A DNA stretch of 64,000 nt from Listeria welshimeri serovar 6b str. SLCC5334. Its GTDB lineage: Bacteria; Bacillota; Bacilli; Lactobacillales; Listeriaceae. Position numbers and translations under genes: made by a program. Below are positions 1-12,839 of this stretch, one piece after another (the stretch's first letter is position 1; each line of letters opens with the position of its first letter). The notes beneath the pieces were generated by a model that was given only the letters and a program-made list of their open reading frames with translations, was not told the DNA's origin and did not search any database. The stretch spans positions 1 through 64,000 of the forward strand of contig NC_008555.1 in the NCBI RefSeq assembly GCF_000060285.1, given 5' to 3'.

Positions 1-44
1 TAATTAATTCTAACAATTTCGTTACAGTTTTCTTTACACACAAG

Positions 45-274
45 TTATACACAAGTTAACTGGCTGTGGACAACCGTTTTTCACATCTGGACAGTTTTGT
101 GGATAGATTTTGTAAGTCCTTGCTATCAGAGTGATTTTCTGATATTATAATTCCTGTCGAATAGAAATATAGCTGGGGAAAAATAAAGTTATCCACAATC
201 CGTTTTCACTTTGTGGATAATTTTTTAACAGTGTTTGGATAACCTTATCCATGGCTTTTTCTATCTGTGGATAA
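45..274. other. oriC: oriC upstream DnaA-box cluster
   Basis: The stretch before dnaA holds three perfect DnaA boxes (TTATCCACA at 189-197; its complement TGTGGATAA at 212-220 and 266-274). One-mismatch copies lie at 45-53, 65-73 and 98-106. This matches the Bacillus-type origin, where box clusters flank dnaA; this half probably loads DnaA and represses dnaA transcription. The perfect boxes sit within 130 nt of the dnaA start, so autoregulation is likely (inference). No other gene is visible in 1-317. Confidence 0.9.
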
Positions 275-317
275 CTTATAGCATCCATTTACATTACTTA
301 AAAAAGGGGGGTTACTA

Positions 318-1673
318 GTGCAATCAATTGAAGACATCTGGCAGGAAACTCTGCAAATCGTTAAAAAAAATATGAGTAAACCTAGTTACGATACATGGAT
401 GAAATCAACAACCGCTCATTCATTAGAAGGTAATACGTTTATTATTTCAGCGCCCAATAATTTTGTTCGCGATTGGTTAGAGAAGAGTTACACGCAATTT
501 ATCGCTAACATTTTGCAAGAAATAACTGGTCGCTTATTTGATGTCCGCTTTATTGATGGCGAGCAGGAAGAAAACTTTGAATATACGGTGATTAAACCAA
601 ATCCAGCGTTAGATGAAGATGGTATTGAAATTGGCAAACATATGCTTAATCCGCGTTATGTTTTCGATACATTTGTCATTGGTTCAGGGAACAGATTCGC
701 CCACGCAGCATCACTTGCAGTAGCCGAAGCTCCAGCAAAAGCATATAATCCGCTCTTCATTTACGGCGGAGTTGGGCTTGGTAAAACACATTTAATGCAT
801 GCAGTTGGCCACTATGTTCAGCAACATAAAGATAATGCCAAAGTAATGTACCTTTCCAGCGAAAAATTCACTAATGAGTTTATTAGCTCCATTCGAGATA
901 ATAAAACCGAAGAATTCCGTACAAAATACCGGAATGTCGATGTCTTACTTATTGATGATATCCAATTTTTAGCCGGTAAAGAAGGAACACAAGAGGAATT
1001 TTTCCATACATTTAATACACTTTATGATGAACAAAAACAAATTATTATTTCTAGTGACCGACCACCAAAAGAAATTCCTACACTGGAAGATCGGCTTAGA
1101 TCCCGCTTTGAATGGGGCTTAATTACTGATATTACGCCACCAGACTTAGAAACACGGATTGCTATTTTACGTAAAAAAGCAAAAGCAGACGGATTAGATA
1201 TTCCAAATGAAGTCATGCTTTATATTGCAAACCAAATTGATTCGAATATTCGCGAGTTAGAAGGCGCACTCATTCGGGTAGTTGCTTATTCTTCACTTGT
1301 TAATAAAGATATAACAGCTGGTCTTGCGGCAGAAGCACTAAAAGATATTATCCCCTCTTCTAAATCACAAGTTATTACAATTAGTGGTATTCAAGAAACA
1401 GTGGGCGAATATTTCCACGTTCGTTTGGAAGATTTTAAAGCAAAAAAACGGACGAAAAGTATTGCATTTCCTCGCCAAATCGCTATGTATCTTTCAAGAG
1501 AACTTACAGATGCTTCATTACCTAAAATCGGTGATGAATTTGGTGGACGAGATCATACCACCGTCATCCATGCACATGAAAAAATATCGCAACTACTAAA
1601 AACCGATCAAGTGTTGAAAAATGACCTTGCTGAAATTGAAAAAAATTTAAGAAAATCACAAAATATGTTTTAA
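318..1673 (+). CDS. dnaA: Chromosomal replication initiator DnaA
   Basis: DnaA is the AAA+ ATPase that binds the DnaA boxes and unwinds oriC. At 451 residues it has the family length. Domain I starts at the N-terminus, the Walker A is GGVGLGKTH (about residues 150-158), the Walker B is LLIDDIQF, and the C-terminal helix-turn-helix carries the DnaA signature [11 protein letters not shown]. The start is GTG, preceded by a G-rich ribosome binding site. It lies between the two halves of the origin, and its own upstream boxes suggest autorepression. Confidence 0.98.
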   Translation: MQSIEDIWQETLQIVKKNMSKPSYDTWMKSTTAHSLEGNTFIISAPNNFVRDWLEKSYTQFIANILQEITGRLFDVRFIDGEQEENFEYTVIKPNPALDEDGIEIGKHMLNPRYVFDTFVIGSGNRFAHAASLAVAEAPAKAYNPLFIYGGVGLGKTHLMHAVGHYVQQHKDNAKVMYLSSEKFTNEFISSIRDNKTEEFRTKYRNVDVLLIDDIQFLAGKEGTQEEFFHTFNTLYDEQKQIIISSDRPPKEIPTLEDRLRSRFEWGLITDITPPDLETRIAILRKKAKADGLDIPNEVMLYIANQIDSNIRELEGALIRVVAYSSLVNKDITAGLAAEALKDIIPSSKSQVITISGIQETVGEYFHVRLEDFKAKKRTKSIAFPRQIAMYLSRELTDASLPKIGDEFGGRDHTTVIHAHEKISQLLKTDQVLKNDLAEIEKNLRKSQNMF

Positions 1674-1688
1674 TAGACCTGTGTACAA

Positions 1689-1850
1689 TGTGGATAACTG
1701 AAACATACTTACCCACAAGTTATCAACATGTGGAAAACTTTATGACGTATAGCTTAGAACCTACTTATCCACAAATCCACAGCGCCTATTACTATTACTA
1801 CGATTTTTTATTAATTAATTAAAGGTTTTTGAGGTTTTACAAAATATAAA
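1689..1850. other. oriC: oriC unwinding region: DnaA boxes, DnaA-trios and AT-rich DUE
   Basis: The dnaA-dnaN gap carries perfect boxes at 1689-1697 and 1765-1773 and near-boxes at 1709-1717, 1720-1728 and 1729-1737. After the last perfect box come a short GC cluster (GCGCC, 1782-1786) and CTATTACTATTACTA at 1786-1800. Read on the other strand this is a run of TAG/TAA triplets, i.e. DnaA-trios. An almost pure A/T tract follows (1803-1822 and on to about 1850). Box, GC cluster, trios, AT tract is the order known for the B. subtilis basal unwinding system, so melting should start here. Confidence 0.88.
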
Positions 1851-1866
1851 AAAATGGGGGATACTC

Positions 1867-3012
1867 ATGAAATTTGTTATTGAGCGTGATCGTCTTGTCC
1901 AAGCAGTCAATGAAGTTACTCGTGCCATCTCTGCAAGAACAACGATTCCAATTTTAACGGGAATAAAAATAGTCGTAAATGATGAAGGTGTAACACTAAC
2001 TGGTAGTGATTCAGATATTTCCATCGAAGCATTTATACCATTAATTGAAAATGATGAAGTAATTGTAGAAGTGGAAAGTTTTGGAGGTATTGTTCTTCAA
2101 TCCAAGTACTTCGGCGATATCGTTCGTCGTTTACCTGAAGAAAATGTAGAAATTGAAGTAACAACAAATTATCAAACTAATATTAGTTCTGGCCAAGCAT
2201 CCTTTACGCTAAATGGTTTAGATCCAATGGAATATCCTAAATTACCAGAAGTTACAGATGGTAAAAATATTAAAATTCCAATTAATGTCCTTAAAAATAT
2301 CATTAGACAAACTGTTTTTGCTGTTTCTGCAATTGAAGTTCGCCCAGTTCTTACTGGTGTTAACTGGATTATTAAAGAAAATAAACTGAGTGCAGTTGCA
2401 ACAGATAGTCATCGTCTAGCTTTACGTGAAATTCCACTGGAAACAGACATTGATGAAGAATATAACATTGTTATTCCAGGAAAAAGCTTAGCTGAACTAA
2501 ACAAAATTTTAGATGATGCAAGTGAATCTATTGAAATGACACTCGCAAATAACCAAATACTATTTAAATTAAAAGATTTATTATTCTATTCTCGTTTACT
2601 AGAAGGTAGTTATCCTGATACGTCGCGTTTAATTCCAACCGACACTAAATCAGAACTAGTTATTAATTCAAGAGCATTTTTACAAGCGATTGATCGTGCT
2701 TCCCTACTTGCTCGTGAAAATCGTAATAACGTTATCAAATTAATGACACTTGAAAATGGACAAGTTGAAGTATCCTCTAACTCTCCTGAAGTTGGGAATG
2801 TTTCAGAAAACGTCTTTAGTCAAAGTTTTACTGGTGAAGAAATTAAAATCTCCTTCAACGGTAAATACATGATGGATGCATTGCGTGCATTTGAAGGTGA
2901 TGATATTCAAATCTCCTTCTCAGGTACAATGAGACCATTCGTGCTTCGACCAAAAGATGCTACGAATCCAAATGAAATTTTACAATTAATCACGCCGGTT
3001 AGAACTTACTAA
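1867..3012 (+). CDS. dnaN: DNA polymerase III beta sliding clamp
   Basis: This encodes the ring-shaped clamp that tethers the replicative polymerase to DNA. The 381 residues fit the three-domain beta clamp, and the typical C-terminal motif (the LITPVRTY ending) is present. A strong ribosome binding site (ATGGGGGATA) precedes the ATG. It is the second gene of the conserved dnaA-dnaN pair, with the origin unwinding element between them, and is closed by a clear terminator. Confidence 0.97.
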   Translation: MKFVIERDRLVQAVNEVTRAISARTTIPILTGIKIVVNDEGVTLTGSDSDISIEAFIPLIENDEVIVEVESFGGIVLQSKYFGDIVRRLPEENVEIEVTTNYQTNISSGQASFTLNGLDPMEYPKLPEVTDGKNIKIPINVLKNIIRQTVFAVSAIEVRPVLTGVNWIIKENKLSAVATDSHRLALREIPLETDIDEEYNIVIPGKSLAELNKILDDASESIEMTLANNQILFKLKDLLFYSRLLEGSYPDTSRLIPTDTKSELVINSRAFLQAIDRASLLARENRNNVIKLMTLENGQVEVSSNSPEVGNVSENVFSQSFTGEEIKISFNGKYMMDALRAFEGDDIQISFSGTMRPFVLRPKDATNPNEILQLITPVRTY

Positions 3013-3028
3013 TCTTGCAAAAAAGCAC

Positions 3029-3061
3029 ATCCGTCTTGGTTTCAAGGCGGATTCTTTTTTT
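3029..3061 (+). terminator. Rho-independent terminator after dnaN
   Basis: ATCCGTCTTG and CAAGGCGGAT form a 10-bp stem (one G-T pair) around a GTTT loop, followed by a long T tract. It separates dnaN from the exporter gene. Confidence 0.88.
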
Positions 3062-3119
3062 GTTATAGTACAGTTTTTTAGAAAAAATGTATATTTATGC
3101 AAACGGGGGTAATTTTAAC

Positions 3120-4463
3120 ATGATGAAAGATATGACAACAGGTAATCCAACAAAATTAATCTTTTTATTTGCGATGCCGATGTTAATTGGAAACTTGTTT
3201 CAGCAGTTTTATACGATGATTGATGCGGTTATTGTTGGAAAATTTGTAAGTGTAGACGCGCTTGCAGCTGTTGGTGCGACAAATTCAGTCAATTTTTTTA
3301 TGATTTCTTTGATTATTGGACTTATGAGCGGTATTTCTGTCGTAGTAGCTCAGTATTTTGGTTTTAAAGATTATGATCGTTTAAAAGATGTTATCGCTAC
3401 AGCAACCTATGCGGTGGTTTTTTCGGCGATTATTTTGACAGTTGCAGGAGTGTTACTTGCGAAGCCCTTACTTATTTTACTTAGAACACCAGCTAATATT
3501 TTAGATGATTCAACTATTTTTTTGACTACTCTTTTTATTGGAATTTTACCAATGAGTTTGTATAACGGGATGGCAGCGATTTTGCGGGCCCTTGGAAATT
3601 CCATCACTCCACTGATTTTTTTGATTTTATCTTCGTTACTTAATATTGCGCTTGATTTTTTATTTGTCGTTTATATGGGTATGGGCGTTCGTGGAGCTGC
3701 GATTGCAACAGTTTTATCACAAGCTGGGGCAGCAATAGCCGTTATTTATTATGCTTATCGGCATGTACCTTTTATGAAAATAGAGCGTTCCAGATTTAAG
3801 TTATCTACCCCTTTACTTAAGGAAATGGTGCGAATTGGACTTCCTTCAGGGTTACAAGGATCATTTATTTCTATCGGAAATATGGCGCTTCAAAGTTTAA
3901 TTAATGGTTTTGGTTCGTCCGTTGTTGCGGCGTATACTGCAGCTAGTCGAATTGATTCACTTACATATCAACCTGGAATTGCCTTTGGAGCTGCATCTTC
4001 CATGTTTGCTGGTCAAAATATTGGTGCAGGAAAATTGGACCGCGTTCGCGAAGGTTTTTGGTCAGGAATTAAAGTAGTTACTGTTATCAGTATTGGAATT
4101 ACGATTTTAGTTCAACTTTTTGCGCGTCAATTTTTATTATTATTTGTAGACTCTAGTGAGACGGAAGTTATTAATATTGGCGTGAGTTATTTACTTATTG
4201 TGTCGTTATTTTATGTTGTAGTTGGTATTTTGTTTGTCGTGCGGGAAACATTACGTGGTACGGGAGATGCGATGGTTCCTTTAGCAATGGGCATTTTCGA
4301 ATTGGTTTCACGGCTTGTAATTGGATTTGTTTTATCTCTTTACATTGGTTATGTTGGACTGTGGTGGGCGACACCTGTTGCATGGATTACTGCGACGATG
4401 CTAGGAGTTTGGCGATATAAATCTGGAACTTGGCAAAAAAAAGCAGTTATCAGGCGAAAATAA
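3120..4463 (+). CDS. MATE family multidrug/cation exporter
   Basis: This is an integral membrane protein of 447 residues with about 12 hydrophobic segments. It opens with the DMTTGNPTKLIFLFAMPML signature of MATE antiporters, which swap Na+ or H+ for drugs or metabolites. An in-frame ATG at 3087 exists, but the start at 3120 is preferred because GGGGG at 3105-3109 is correctly spaced for it. It stands alone between the dnaN terminator and the yaaA promoter. The substrate cannot be told from sequence. Confidence 0.9.
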   Translation: MMKDMTTGNPTKLIFLFAMPMLIGNLFQQFYTMIDAVIVGKFVSVDALAAVGATNSVNFFMISLIIGLMSGISVVVAQYFGFKDYDRLKDVIATATYAVVFSAIILTVAGVLLAKPLLILLRTPANILDDSTIFLTTLFIGILPMSLYNGMAAILRALGNSITPLIFLILSSLLNIALDFLFVVYMGMGVRGAAIATVLSQAGAAIAVIYYAYRHVPFMKIERSRFKLSTPLLKEMVRIGLPSGLQGSFISIGNMALQSLINGFGSSVVAAYTAASRIDSLTYQPGIAFGAASSMFAGQNIGAGKLDRVREGFWSGIKVVTVISIGITILVQLFARQFLLLFVDSSETEVINIGVSYLLIVSLFYVVVGILFVVRETLRGTGDAMVPLAMGIFELVSRLVIGFVLSLYIGYVGLWWATPVAWITATMLGVWRYKSGTWQKKAVIRRK

Positions 4464-4576
4464 CAGTTTTAACAAAAAAACGCCACAGAAGCTCATATTT
4501 TATTTTTTTTAATAAATAATATCCCCCCATTAGTTTTGCTTAAAAAAGCTGAAAAACGAATATATGAAAATATTCT

Positions 4577-4605
4577 TTGTATTATTGGCAAAACTTTAGT
4601 AAAAT
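4577..4605 (+). promoter_or_regulatory. Sigma-A type promoter for yaaA-recF
   Basis: TTGTAT at 4577-4582 and TAAAAT at 4600-4605 are separated by 17 nt. Transcription would start near 4612, which rules out any yaaA start before that point. Confidence 0.7.
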
Positions 4606-4642
4606 AGAAGGTAGTGATAAAAAAAGATTGGGCGTGAAATTT

Positions 4643-4861
4643 TTGGCTGAAACAGTAAAGATAAATAGTGAGTTCGTAACGCTTGGTCAACTTTTACAAA
4701 TGATTGATGTAGTTTCGACTGGCGGAATGGCAAAAGCGTACCTTAGTGAAAATACGATTTACATCAACGGAGAGCAAGATAATCGCCGGGGGAAAAAGCT
4801 TCGTAATGGCGATGTAATCTTAGTTCCTGGCGTTGGAAAAGTAAAAATTGAGCAAGGGTAA
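4643..4861 (+). CDS. yaaA: S4-domain RNA-binding protein YaaA
   Basis: This small S4-like RNA-binding protein sits directly before recF in many Firmicutes. The core (GGMAKAYLSENTIYINGE, then DNRRGKKLRNGDVI) is the S4 fold. A TTG start at 4643 gives 72 residues, close to the 71 of B. subtilis YaaA. A GTG at 4634 is the main alternative. The longer frame from 4577 overlaps the promoter and is unlikely. Its stop lies 6 nt before recF, so the two are co-transcribed. Suggested ribosome-linked roles are unproven. Confidence 0.88.
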   Translation: MAETVKINSEFVTLGQLLQMIDVVSTGGMAKAYLSENTIYINGEQDNRRGKKLRNGDVILVPGVGKVKIEQG

Positions 4862-4867
4862 TAGCAG

Positions 4868-5980
4868 ATGCATTTAGAAAGCATTGTTTTAAGAAATTTC
4901 CGCAATTATGAAAACTTAGAACTAGAATTTTCCCCGTCTGTGAATGTTTTTCTTGGAGAAAATGCACAAGGTAAAACTAATCTTTTGGAAGCTGTACTTA
5001 TGCTTGCTCTTGCAAAATCACATCGGACAACCAATGATAAAGATTTTATTATGTGGGAAAAAGAAGAAGCCAAAATGGAAGGGCGAGTAGTAAAGCGCGG
5101 GCAAACAGTCCCTTTAGAGCTTGCTATCACCCAAAAAGGCAAGCGAGCTAAGGTTAACCATCTGGAACAAAAGAAACTGAGCCAATATGTTGGTAACTTA
5201 AATGTGGTTATTTTTGCACCAGAAGATTTATCGCTTGTTAAAGGTGCTCCAGGAATTAGACGCCGATTTTTGAATATGGAAATTGGACAAATGCAGCCGA
5301 TTTATTTGCATAATTTAAGTGAATATCAGCGGATTTTACAACAACGGAACCAATACTTGAAGATGCTACAAATGAAACGTAAAGTAGATCCGATGTTGCT
5401 CGATATTTTGACAGAGCAATTCGCAGATGTCGCTATTAATTTGACGAAAAGGCGCGCTGATTTTATTCAAAAATTAGAAGCATATGCAGCGCCAATTCAT
5501 CACCAAATTTCTCGAGGATTAGAAACACTTAAAATCGAGTATAAAGCTTCCGTTACACTGAATGGGGACGATCCCGACACGTGGAAAGCGGATTTACTTC
5601 AAAAAATGGAATCAATCAAACAAAGAGAAATCGACCGTGGTGTCACACTTGTTGGGCCACATCGGGATGATTCTCTGTTTTATATTAATGGGCAAAATGT
5701 GCAAGATTTTGGTTCACAAGGTCAACAGCGGACAACGGCACTTTCTGTAAAATTAGCAGAAATTGACCTAATCCATGAAGAAACTGGAGAATATCCAGTT
5801 CTACTTCTTGATGATGTACTTAGTGAACTAGATGATTACCGTCAATCGCATTTGCTTGGAGCTATTGAAGGAAAAGTACAAACCTTTGTAACGACAACAA
5901 GCACGAGCGGGATTGATCATGACACGCTCAAACAAGCAACGACATTTTATGTAGAAAAAGGTACAGTAAAAAAATCCTAA
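4868..5980 (+). CDS. recF: DNA replication/repair protein RecF
   Basis: RecF is an SMC-like ATPase that helps load RecA at gaps and stalled forks. At 370 residues it has the usual length. The Walker A is [13 protein letters not shown] (residues about 33-45), the ABC-type signature is [18 protein letters not shown], and the Walker B is [11 protein letters not shown]. It is co-transcribed with yaaA and followed by gyrB after a 48-nt gap, as in other origin regions. Confidence 0.97.
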   Translation: MHLESIVLRNFRNYENLELEFSPSVNVFLGENAQGKTNLLEAVLMLALAKSHRTTNDKDFIMWEKEEAKMEGRVVKRGQTVPLELAITQKGKRAKVNHLEQKKLSQYVGNLNVVIFAPEDLSLVKGAPGIRRRFLNMEIGQMQPIYLHNLSEYQRILQQRNQYLKMLQMKRKVDPMLLDILTEQFADVAINLTKRRADFIQKLEAYAAPIHHQISRGLETLKIEYKASVTLNGDDPDTWKADLLQKMESIKQREIDRGVTLVGPHRDDSLFYINGQNVQDFGSQGQQRTTALSVKLAEIDLIHEETGEYPVLLLDDVLSELDDYRQSHLLGAIEGKVQTFVTTTSTSGIDHDTLKQATTFYVEKGTVKKS

Positions 5981-6025
5981 TCTAGGTTAATATAATTTGA
6001 TGAAAAAGAAAGTGCGGTGGAATAA

Positions 6026-7969
<1,944 letters not shown>

Positions 7970-8063
7970 TAAATATTTCCCGGGTAATAATTGGGTCATT
8001 AATTGTTTTTAAAAGGTTTGAACTAGATTCAGCCTTACTTTTGAAAGGGAGGTTTCTCTAACA

Positions 8064-10592
8064 ATGGCAGAAACACCAAATCAACGAATAACAGAGATAA
8101 ACTTAAATAAAGAAATGCGGACTTCATTTTTAGACTATGCGATGAGTGTAATTGTTGCCCGTGCTCTACCAGATGTTCGTGACGGATTAAAACCAGTTCA
8201 TCGTCGTATTTTATATGCAATGAATGACCTCGGTATGACTTCTGATAAAGCGTATAAGAAATCAGCACGTATTGTTGGGGAAGTTATTGGTAAATACCAC
8301 CCTCACGGCGATACAGCGGTTTATTTTACAATGGTTCGGATGGCGCAAGATTTTAGTTACCGTAACATGCTAGTAGATGGACATGGTAACTTTGGTTCAG
8401 TGGATGGGGATATGGCGGCTGCGATGCGTTATACAGAAGCACGTATGTCAAAAATTTCAATGGAACTACTTCGCGATATTAACAAAGATACAATTGATTA
8501 TGCTGATAACTATGATGGTTCTGAGCGTGAGCCAGTTATTTTACCAGCGCGGTTCCCTAACTTGCTTGTCAATGGTTCATCAGGGATTGCAGTTGGTATG
8601 GCTACGAATATACCAACTCATCATCTTGGTGAAGTAATTGATGGTGTATTGGCGCTTAGTCATGATCCAGAGATTAGTATTCGTGATTTAATGGAGTACA
8701 TTCCAGGACCCGACTTCCCTACTGCTGGTATGATTATGGGACGTAGCGGAATTCGACGCGCTTATGAAAGTGGTCGTGGTTCAATTACTGTTCGTGGACG
8801 TGTGGATATTGAAGAAAAGAAAAATGGTAAAGAAACAATCGTTATTACCGAAATTCCTTATCAAGTAAATAAAGCACGCCTAGTAGAACGAATTGCCGAA
8901 CTAGCACGTGAGAAAAAAATTGACGGAATTACTTCCCTAAATGATGAGTCTGACCGTTCAGGAATGCGCATTGTTATTGAAGTTCGTCGTGATATTAGTG
9001 CAAGTGTAATTGTGAATAATCTATTCAAAATGACAGCACTTCAAACCACTTTTGGAATAAATATGCTCGCATTAGTCGACAATCATCCAAAAGTACTTAA
9101 TTTAAAAGAAATTCTTTATTATTATTTAGAACATCAAAAAGTAGTTATTCGTCGCCGTACAGAATTTGAGCTTCGTAAAGCAGAAGCACGTGCTCATATT
9201 TTAGAAGGTTTACGAATTGCGCTAGATAACATTGACGCGATTATTAAATTAATTCGTGGATCAAAAACTTCTGATGTAGCCAAAGAAGGCTTAATGACTC
9301 AATTCAACCTTTCTGATAAACAAGCGCAAGCTATTTTAGACATGCGTTTGCAACGTTTAACAGGTTTAGAACGCGAAAAAATTGAAGAAGAATACCAAAA
9401 CTTAGTGGCATTAATTAATGATTTAAAAGCTATTTTAGCAGATGATGAACGTATTCTTGAAATTATTCGTGAAGAATTAGAAGAAATCAAAGTTAAATAT
9501 GCGGATAAACGTCGTACAGAAATCTTGGCTGGTGATTTAGTAAGCCTTGAAGATGAAGACCTAATTCCAGAAGAAGAAGTAGCGATTACGTTAACTAAAC
9601 GTGGTTACATTAAACGTTTACCATTATCAACTTATCGTAGTCAACGTCGTGGTGGTCGTGGTATTCAAGGAATGTCTACTCATGAAGATGACTTCGTAGA
9701 ACACCTAGTTGCAACTAGCACACATGATACGTTACTATTCTTCACTAACACTGGTAAAGTTTACCGTTCTAAAGGATATGAAGTACCTGAATACGGTCGT
9801 ACAGCGAAAGGTATTCCAATCATCAACTTACTTGGAATCGAAAGCCAAGAACAAGTGAATGCTGTGATAAACCTATCCGAATTCACAGATGATAGCTACC
9901 TATTCTTCACAACGAAACATGGTGTCGTGAAACGTACAACCCTTTCTCAATTTGCAAAAATTCGTCAAAGTGGTCTTCGTGCTGTAGAACTCCGTGAAAA
10001 CGATGAACTAATTTCTGTTCAAATGACAGATGGAAGCAAAAACATGATTATCGCAACGAAACATGGACAATCTATCTATTTCCCAGAAGCTAATATTCGT
10101 GTAATGGGTCGTACAGCTGCCGGAGTTCGTGGTATTAGACTTCGTGAAGGCGATGAAGTTATCGGTATGGAAGTACTAGAAGATAACGAAAAAGTACTCA
10201 TTGTAACTGAAAAAGGTTACGGGAAACAAACACCAGCTGCCCAGTATCCGCTTCGTAATCGTGGTGGTATGGGAGTCAAAACCGTTACAATTACCGAGAA
10301 AAATGGTAACTTAGTAGCAATGAAAACTGTTACTGGCGAAGAAGACTTAATGTTAATGACTGTGAGTGGTGTCTTGATTCGTTTTGAAATTGATACAGTA
10401 TCACAAACAGGCCGTAGCGCAATGGGTGTTAAATTAATCCGTCTAGATGAAAATGAAAAAGTAGCTACTGTTGCAAAAGTTCCAAAAGAAGAAGATGAAG
10501 TGGAGCTTGAGGAAGAAATTGACGAAACTTTAATCACGCAAGTTCCTGATGAAAGTTTTGAAGATGCTCCTGGAAGCGATATCGAAGAATAA
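8064..10592 (+). CDS. gyrA: DNA gyrase subunit A
   Basis: GyrA is the breakage-reunion subunit of gyrase. It has 842 residues, the catalytic tyrosine Y123 in [11 protein letters not shown], and the GyrA box QRRGGRG at 527-533, which starts the DNA-wrapping beta-pinwheel. The C-terminus is acidic, as in other Firmicutes. The quinolone-resistance region reads [12 protein letters not shown], with Thr at position 84 where many species have Ser. A strong ribosome binding site (AAAGGGAGG) precedes the ATG, and the gene ends at a long terminator. Confidence 0.98.
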   Translation: MAETPNQRITEINLNKEMRTSFLDYAMSVIVARALPDVRDGLKPVHRRILYAMNDLGMTSDKAYKKSARIVGEVIGKYHPHGDTAVYFTMVRMAQDFSYRNMLVDGHGNFGSVDGDMAAAMRYTEARMSKISMELLRDINKDTIDYADNYDGSEREPVILPARFPNLLVNGSSGIAVGMATNIPTHHLGEVIDGVLALSHDPEISIRDLMEYIPGPDFPTAGMIMGRSGIRRAYESGRGSITVRGRVDIEEKKNGKETIVITEIPYQVNKARLVERIAELAREKKIDGITSLNDESDRSGMRIVIEVRRDISASVIVNNLFKMTALQTTFGINMLALVDNHPKVLNLKEILYYYLEHQKVVIRRRTEFELRKAEARAHILEGLRIALDNIDAIIKLIRGSKTSDVAKEGLMTQFNLSDKQAQAILDMRLQRLTGLEREKIEEEYQNLVALINDLKAILADDERILEIIREELEEIKVKYADKRRTEILAGDLVSLEDEDLIPEEEVAITLTKRGYIKRLPLSTYRSQRRGGRGIQGMSTHEDDFVEHLVATSTHDTLLFFTNTGKVYRSKGYEVPEYGRTAKGIPIINLLGIESQEQVNAVINLSEFTDDSYLFFTTKHGVVKRTTLSQFAKIRQSGLRAVELRENDELISVQMTDGSKNMIIATKHGQSIYFPEANIRVMGRTAAGVRGIRLREGDEVIGMEVLEDNEKVLIVTEKGYGKQTPAAQYPLRNRGGMGVKTVTITEKNGNLVAMKTVTGEEDLMLMTVSGVLIRFEIDTVSQTGRSAMGVKLIRLDENEKVATVAKVPKEEDEVELEEEIDETLITQVPDESFEDAPGSDIEE

Positions 10593-10596
10593 ACTA

Positions 10597-10646
10597 AAGC
10601 TGGAAAACTTTCTAATTTACGAATTAGAATGATTTTCCAGCTTTTT
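10597..10646 (+). terminator. Terminator after gyrA
   Basis: AAGCTGGAAAA (10597-10607) pairs with TTTTCCAGCTT (10633-10643). An inner stem of TTCTAATT and GAATTAGAA lies between, and a T run follows. This is a long, strong intrinsic terminator. Confidence 0.92.
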
Positions 10647-10727
10647 CTTAGTATAAAAAAGCGCTTTTTGAATATAATTTATGTATAATATCCTTAATAG
10701 GTCTAAAAAAGGGAAGAGTTGAAAAAA

Positions 10728-12242
10728 ATGCGCAAACTGATTCAATTTCTGTTTATAGCAGTAGTTTTATTATTAGTGGAATTCGTTTTAATTAATTATG
10801 CAACGTTACTTTTCTTACTAACAAGTATAATTATTCAATTATGCGGGATTATTATTGCAATTCGTTTACTCCTGTTTGATCAACGGAATACGAGCTCAAA
10901 AGTCGCCTGGATGGCAGTTATTTTCATTTTACCTGTACTTGGGACGATTAGTTACTTTGTATTTGGTAGAAATCCAGCAACTAGAAAATTCAGCACGGCT
11001 CAAGTAATGGAAAAAGCGAAATTAATTAATGCGATTCATGCAATTCCAAACAACACCAATGAAAAATTACCAAGACTTTCTAAACGAATTGCTCATTTAA
11101 CTTCTATAGAGCCAATTAAAGGAAATAAAATCGAAATACTAACAAACGGTGAGGAAACTTTTCCTGTACTCCTAGACGCGCTTAGAAAAGCGGAAAACCA
11201 CATCCATATTCAATACTATATTTTCAAAACTGATGCGATTTCCACAGAGATTCGTGATATTTTGGTGGAAAAAGCGAAATCTGGTGTGGAAGTAAGGTTT
11301 ATGTTCGATGGGCTTGGTTCAAGTAAACTGAGTAAATCATTTTTAGCGCCTCTAAAAGAAGCAGGAGTTAGTATTCATGCGTTTGATCCAATAACTTCAC
11401 CATGGATTGTAAGAACTGCCAACTTAAGAAATCATCGCAAAATTGTTGTGATTGATGGGCAAATTGGCTTTACAGGCGGGTTGAACATTGGAGAAGAATA
11501 TCGTTCTAATACACCGGATTTTCGAGTTTGGCGAGATACACATATTAAAATCACTGGACAAGCTGTAATTGAACTTCAAGAATCTTTTCTAAATGATTGG
11601 ATTTACATGGAAAATCAAGCTGGAGCTGCGGATAAATTTATTAGTGACTCTGGATTAAAGCAATATTTTTCCCCAGTTGATATGGGCGAAGAATGGGCGC
11701 AAGTAATATATGGCGGACCTTATGATAAAGAAAAATGGGTTCGGGATTCAATGCTTGATTTGATTGATTCCGCCAAAGAATCAGTTTGGATTGTATCACC
11801 CTACTTTGTTCCTGATGAGGAGTCACTTGCGGTTATTCGCCGGGTTGCAATGAGTGGCGTGGATGTACGGGTAATTATTCCAGGAAAAGGCGATCGCGGG
11901 ATTTCATTCCATGGAAGTAATGCTTATGTGAAAACAATGATTGAAGCAGGTGCGCAAATGTATGCTTATGCCGATGACTCTTTTGTTCATGCAAAGGCAA
12001 TGTTAGTGGATGGAACACGTGCAGCTATTGGAACAGCTAATTTTGACGTACGTAGTTTTAGGTTGAATCATGAATTAATGGTATTCTTATATGATGAAAG
12101 CGAGGCTATGCATCATTTAAAACGTGATTTTAAGAAAGATTTTGAAGATAGTCGACTATTTACGATGAAAGATATGGAAAACAAACCATTACTTACGCGC
12201 GTAAAAGAAGTTCTTTCTAGTTTACTATCGCCAATTTTATAA
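10728..12242 (+). CDS. cls: Cardiolipin synthase
   Basis: This is a membrane phospholipase-D superfamily enzyme that joins two phosphatidylglycerols into cardiolipin. It has about 504 residues, two N-terminal membrane helices (the PLDc_N region, ending YFVFGRNPATRK), then two HKD motifs: NHRKIVVIDGQIGFTGGLN and VHAKAMLVDGTRAAIGTAN. The ATG at 10728 is chosen because AGGGAAG (10710-10716) is about 11 nt away; a TTG at 10719 is only 2 nt from it. Listeria has more than one cls gene, so I do not number this one. Confidence 0.93.
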   Translation: MRKLIQFLFIAVVLLLVEFVLINYATLLFLLTSIIIQLCGIIIAIRLLLFDQRNTSSKVAWMAVIFILPVLGTISYFVFGRNPATRKFSTAQVMEKAKLINAIHAIPNNTNEKLPRLSKRIAHLTSIEPIKGNKIEILTNGEETFPVLLDALRKAENHIHIQYYIFKTDAISTEIRDILVEKAKSGVEVRFMFDGLGSSKLSKSFLAPLKEAGVSIHAFDPITSPWIVRTANLRNHRKIVVIDGQIGFTGGLNIGEEYRSNTPDFRVWRDTHIKITGQAVIELQESFLNDWIYMENQAGAADKFISDSGLKQYFSPVDMGEEWAQVIYGGPYDKEKWVRDSMLDLIDSAKESVWIVSPYFVPDEESLAVIRRVAMSGVDVRVIIPGKGDRGISFHGSNAYVKTMIEAGAQMYAYADDSFVHAKAMLVDGTRAAIGTANFDVRSFRLNHELMVFLYDESEAMHHLKRDFKKDFEDSRLFTMKDMENKPLLTRVKEVLSSLLSPIL

Positions 12243-12257
12243 TTTAGGAGTGGAAAA

Positions 12258-12776
12258 ATGAGTGGAGATTTAAAACTTAGACCGCTTGAGCGAGAAGATT
12301 TGAAATTTGTTCACCGGTTAAATAATGATGCGAAAATAATGTCTTATTGGTTTGAAGAGCCATATGAGGCGTTCGTCGAGCTTCAGGAGCTATATGATAA
12401 ACACATTCACGACCAATCAGAACGCCGTTTTATTTTAGAATTAGATGGACAAATGGTTGGATTAGTCGAGTTAATGGAAATTGATTATATTCACCGAAGA
12501 GCGGAATTTCAAATTATTATTGATCCTAAGTTTCAGGGACATGGTTATGCTGTTTCTGCCACAAAACTCGCGATGAAATATGCTTTTCACGTGTTAAATT
12601 TGCATAAACTATATTTAGTAGTTGATAAAGTAAATGAAAAGGCAATTCATGTCTATGAAAAAGTAGGATTTATTCGTGAAGGCGAGTTAATTGATGAATT
12701 CTTTGTTGATGGAACATATCATGATGCAATTCGAATGTGTATTTTCCAACATCAATATCGAGAAATGGATATTTAA
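12258..12776 (+). CDS. GNAT acetyltransferase, SpeG-like
   Basis: This 172-residue GNAT enzyme resembles spermidine N1-acetyltransferase, which acetylates polyamines with acetyl-CoA in the cytoplasm. It opens with [18 protein letters not shown]. The acetyl-CoA motif region ([19 protein letters not shown], then [23 protein letters not shown]) is well kept. A good ribosome binding site (TAGGAGTGG) lies 15 nt after cls, so both are probably on one transcript. The SpeG assignment rests on overall resemblance; the substrate could be another amine. Confidence 0.85.
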   Translation: MSGDLKLRPLEREDLKFVHRLNNDAKIMSYWFEEPYEAFVELQELYDKHIHDQSERRFILELDGQMVGLVELMEIDYIHRRAEFQIIIDPKFQGHGYAVSATKLAMKYAFHVLNLHKLYLVVDKVNEKAIHVYEKVGFIREGELIDEFFVDGTYHDAIRMCIFQHQYREMDI

Positions 12777-12783
12777 ATGGTGA

Positions 12784-12820
12784 TTGGCGCAGGAAAAGTT
12801 GCGCCAGTCATTGTTTTGGG
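12784..12820 (+). terminator. Possible weak terminator after the acetyltransferase gene
   Basis: TGGCGC and GCGCCA form a short stem around a 10-nt loop. The T tract that follows is broken, so efficiency is doubtful. Confidence 0.45.
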
Positions 12821-12839
12821 TCAAAAAAAGTTCTATAAT
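12811..12839 (+). promoter_or_regulatory. Promoter of the mevalonate operon
   Basis: TTGTTT (12811-12816) and TATAAT (12834-12839) are 17 nt apart. The start of transcription would be about 70 nt before mvk. Confidence 0.7.

Noticed and set aside
4577-4642. Longer yaaA frame starting at 4577
   Set aside because: Its first codon coincides with the -35 TTGTAT of a good promoter, and the extra residues are absent from B. subtilis YaaA.
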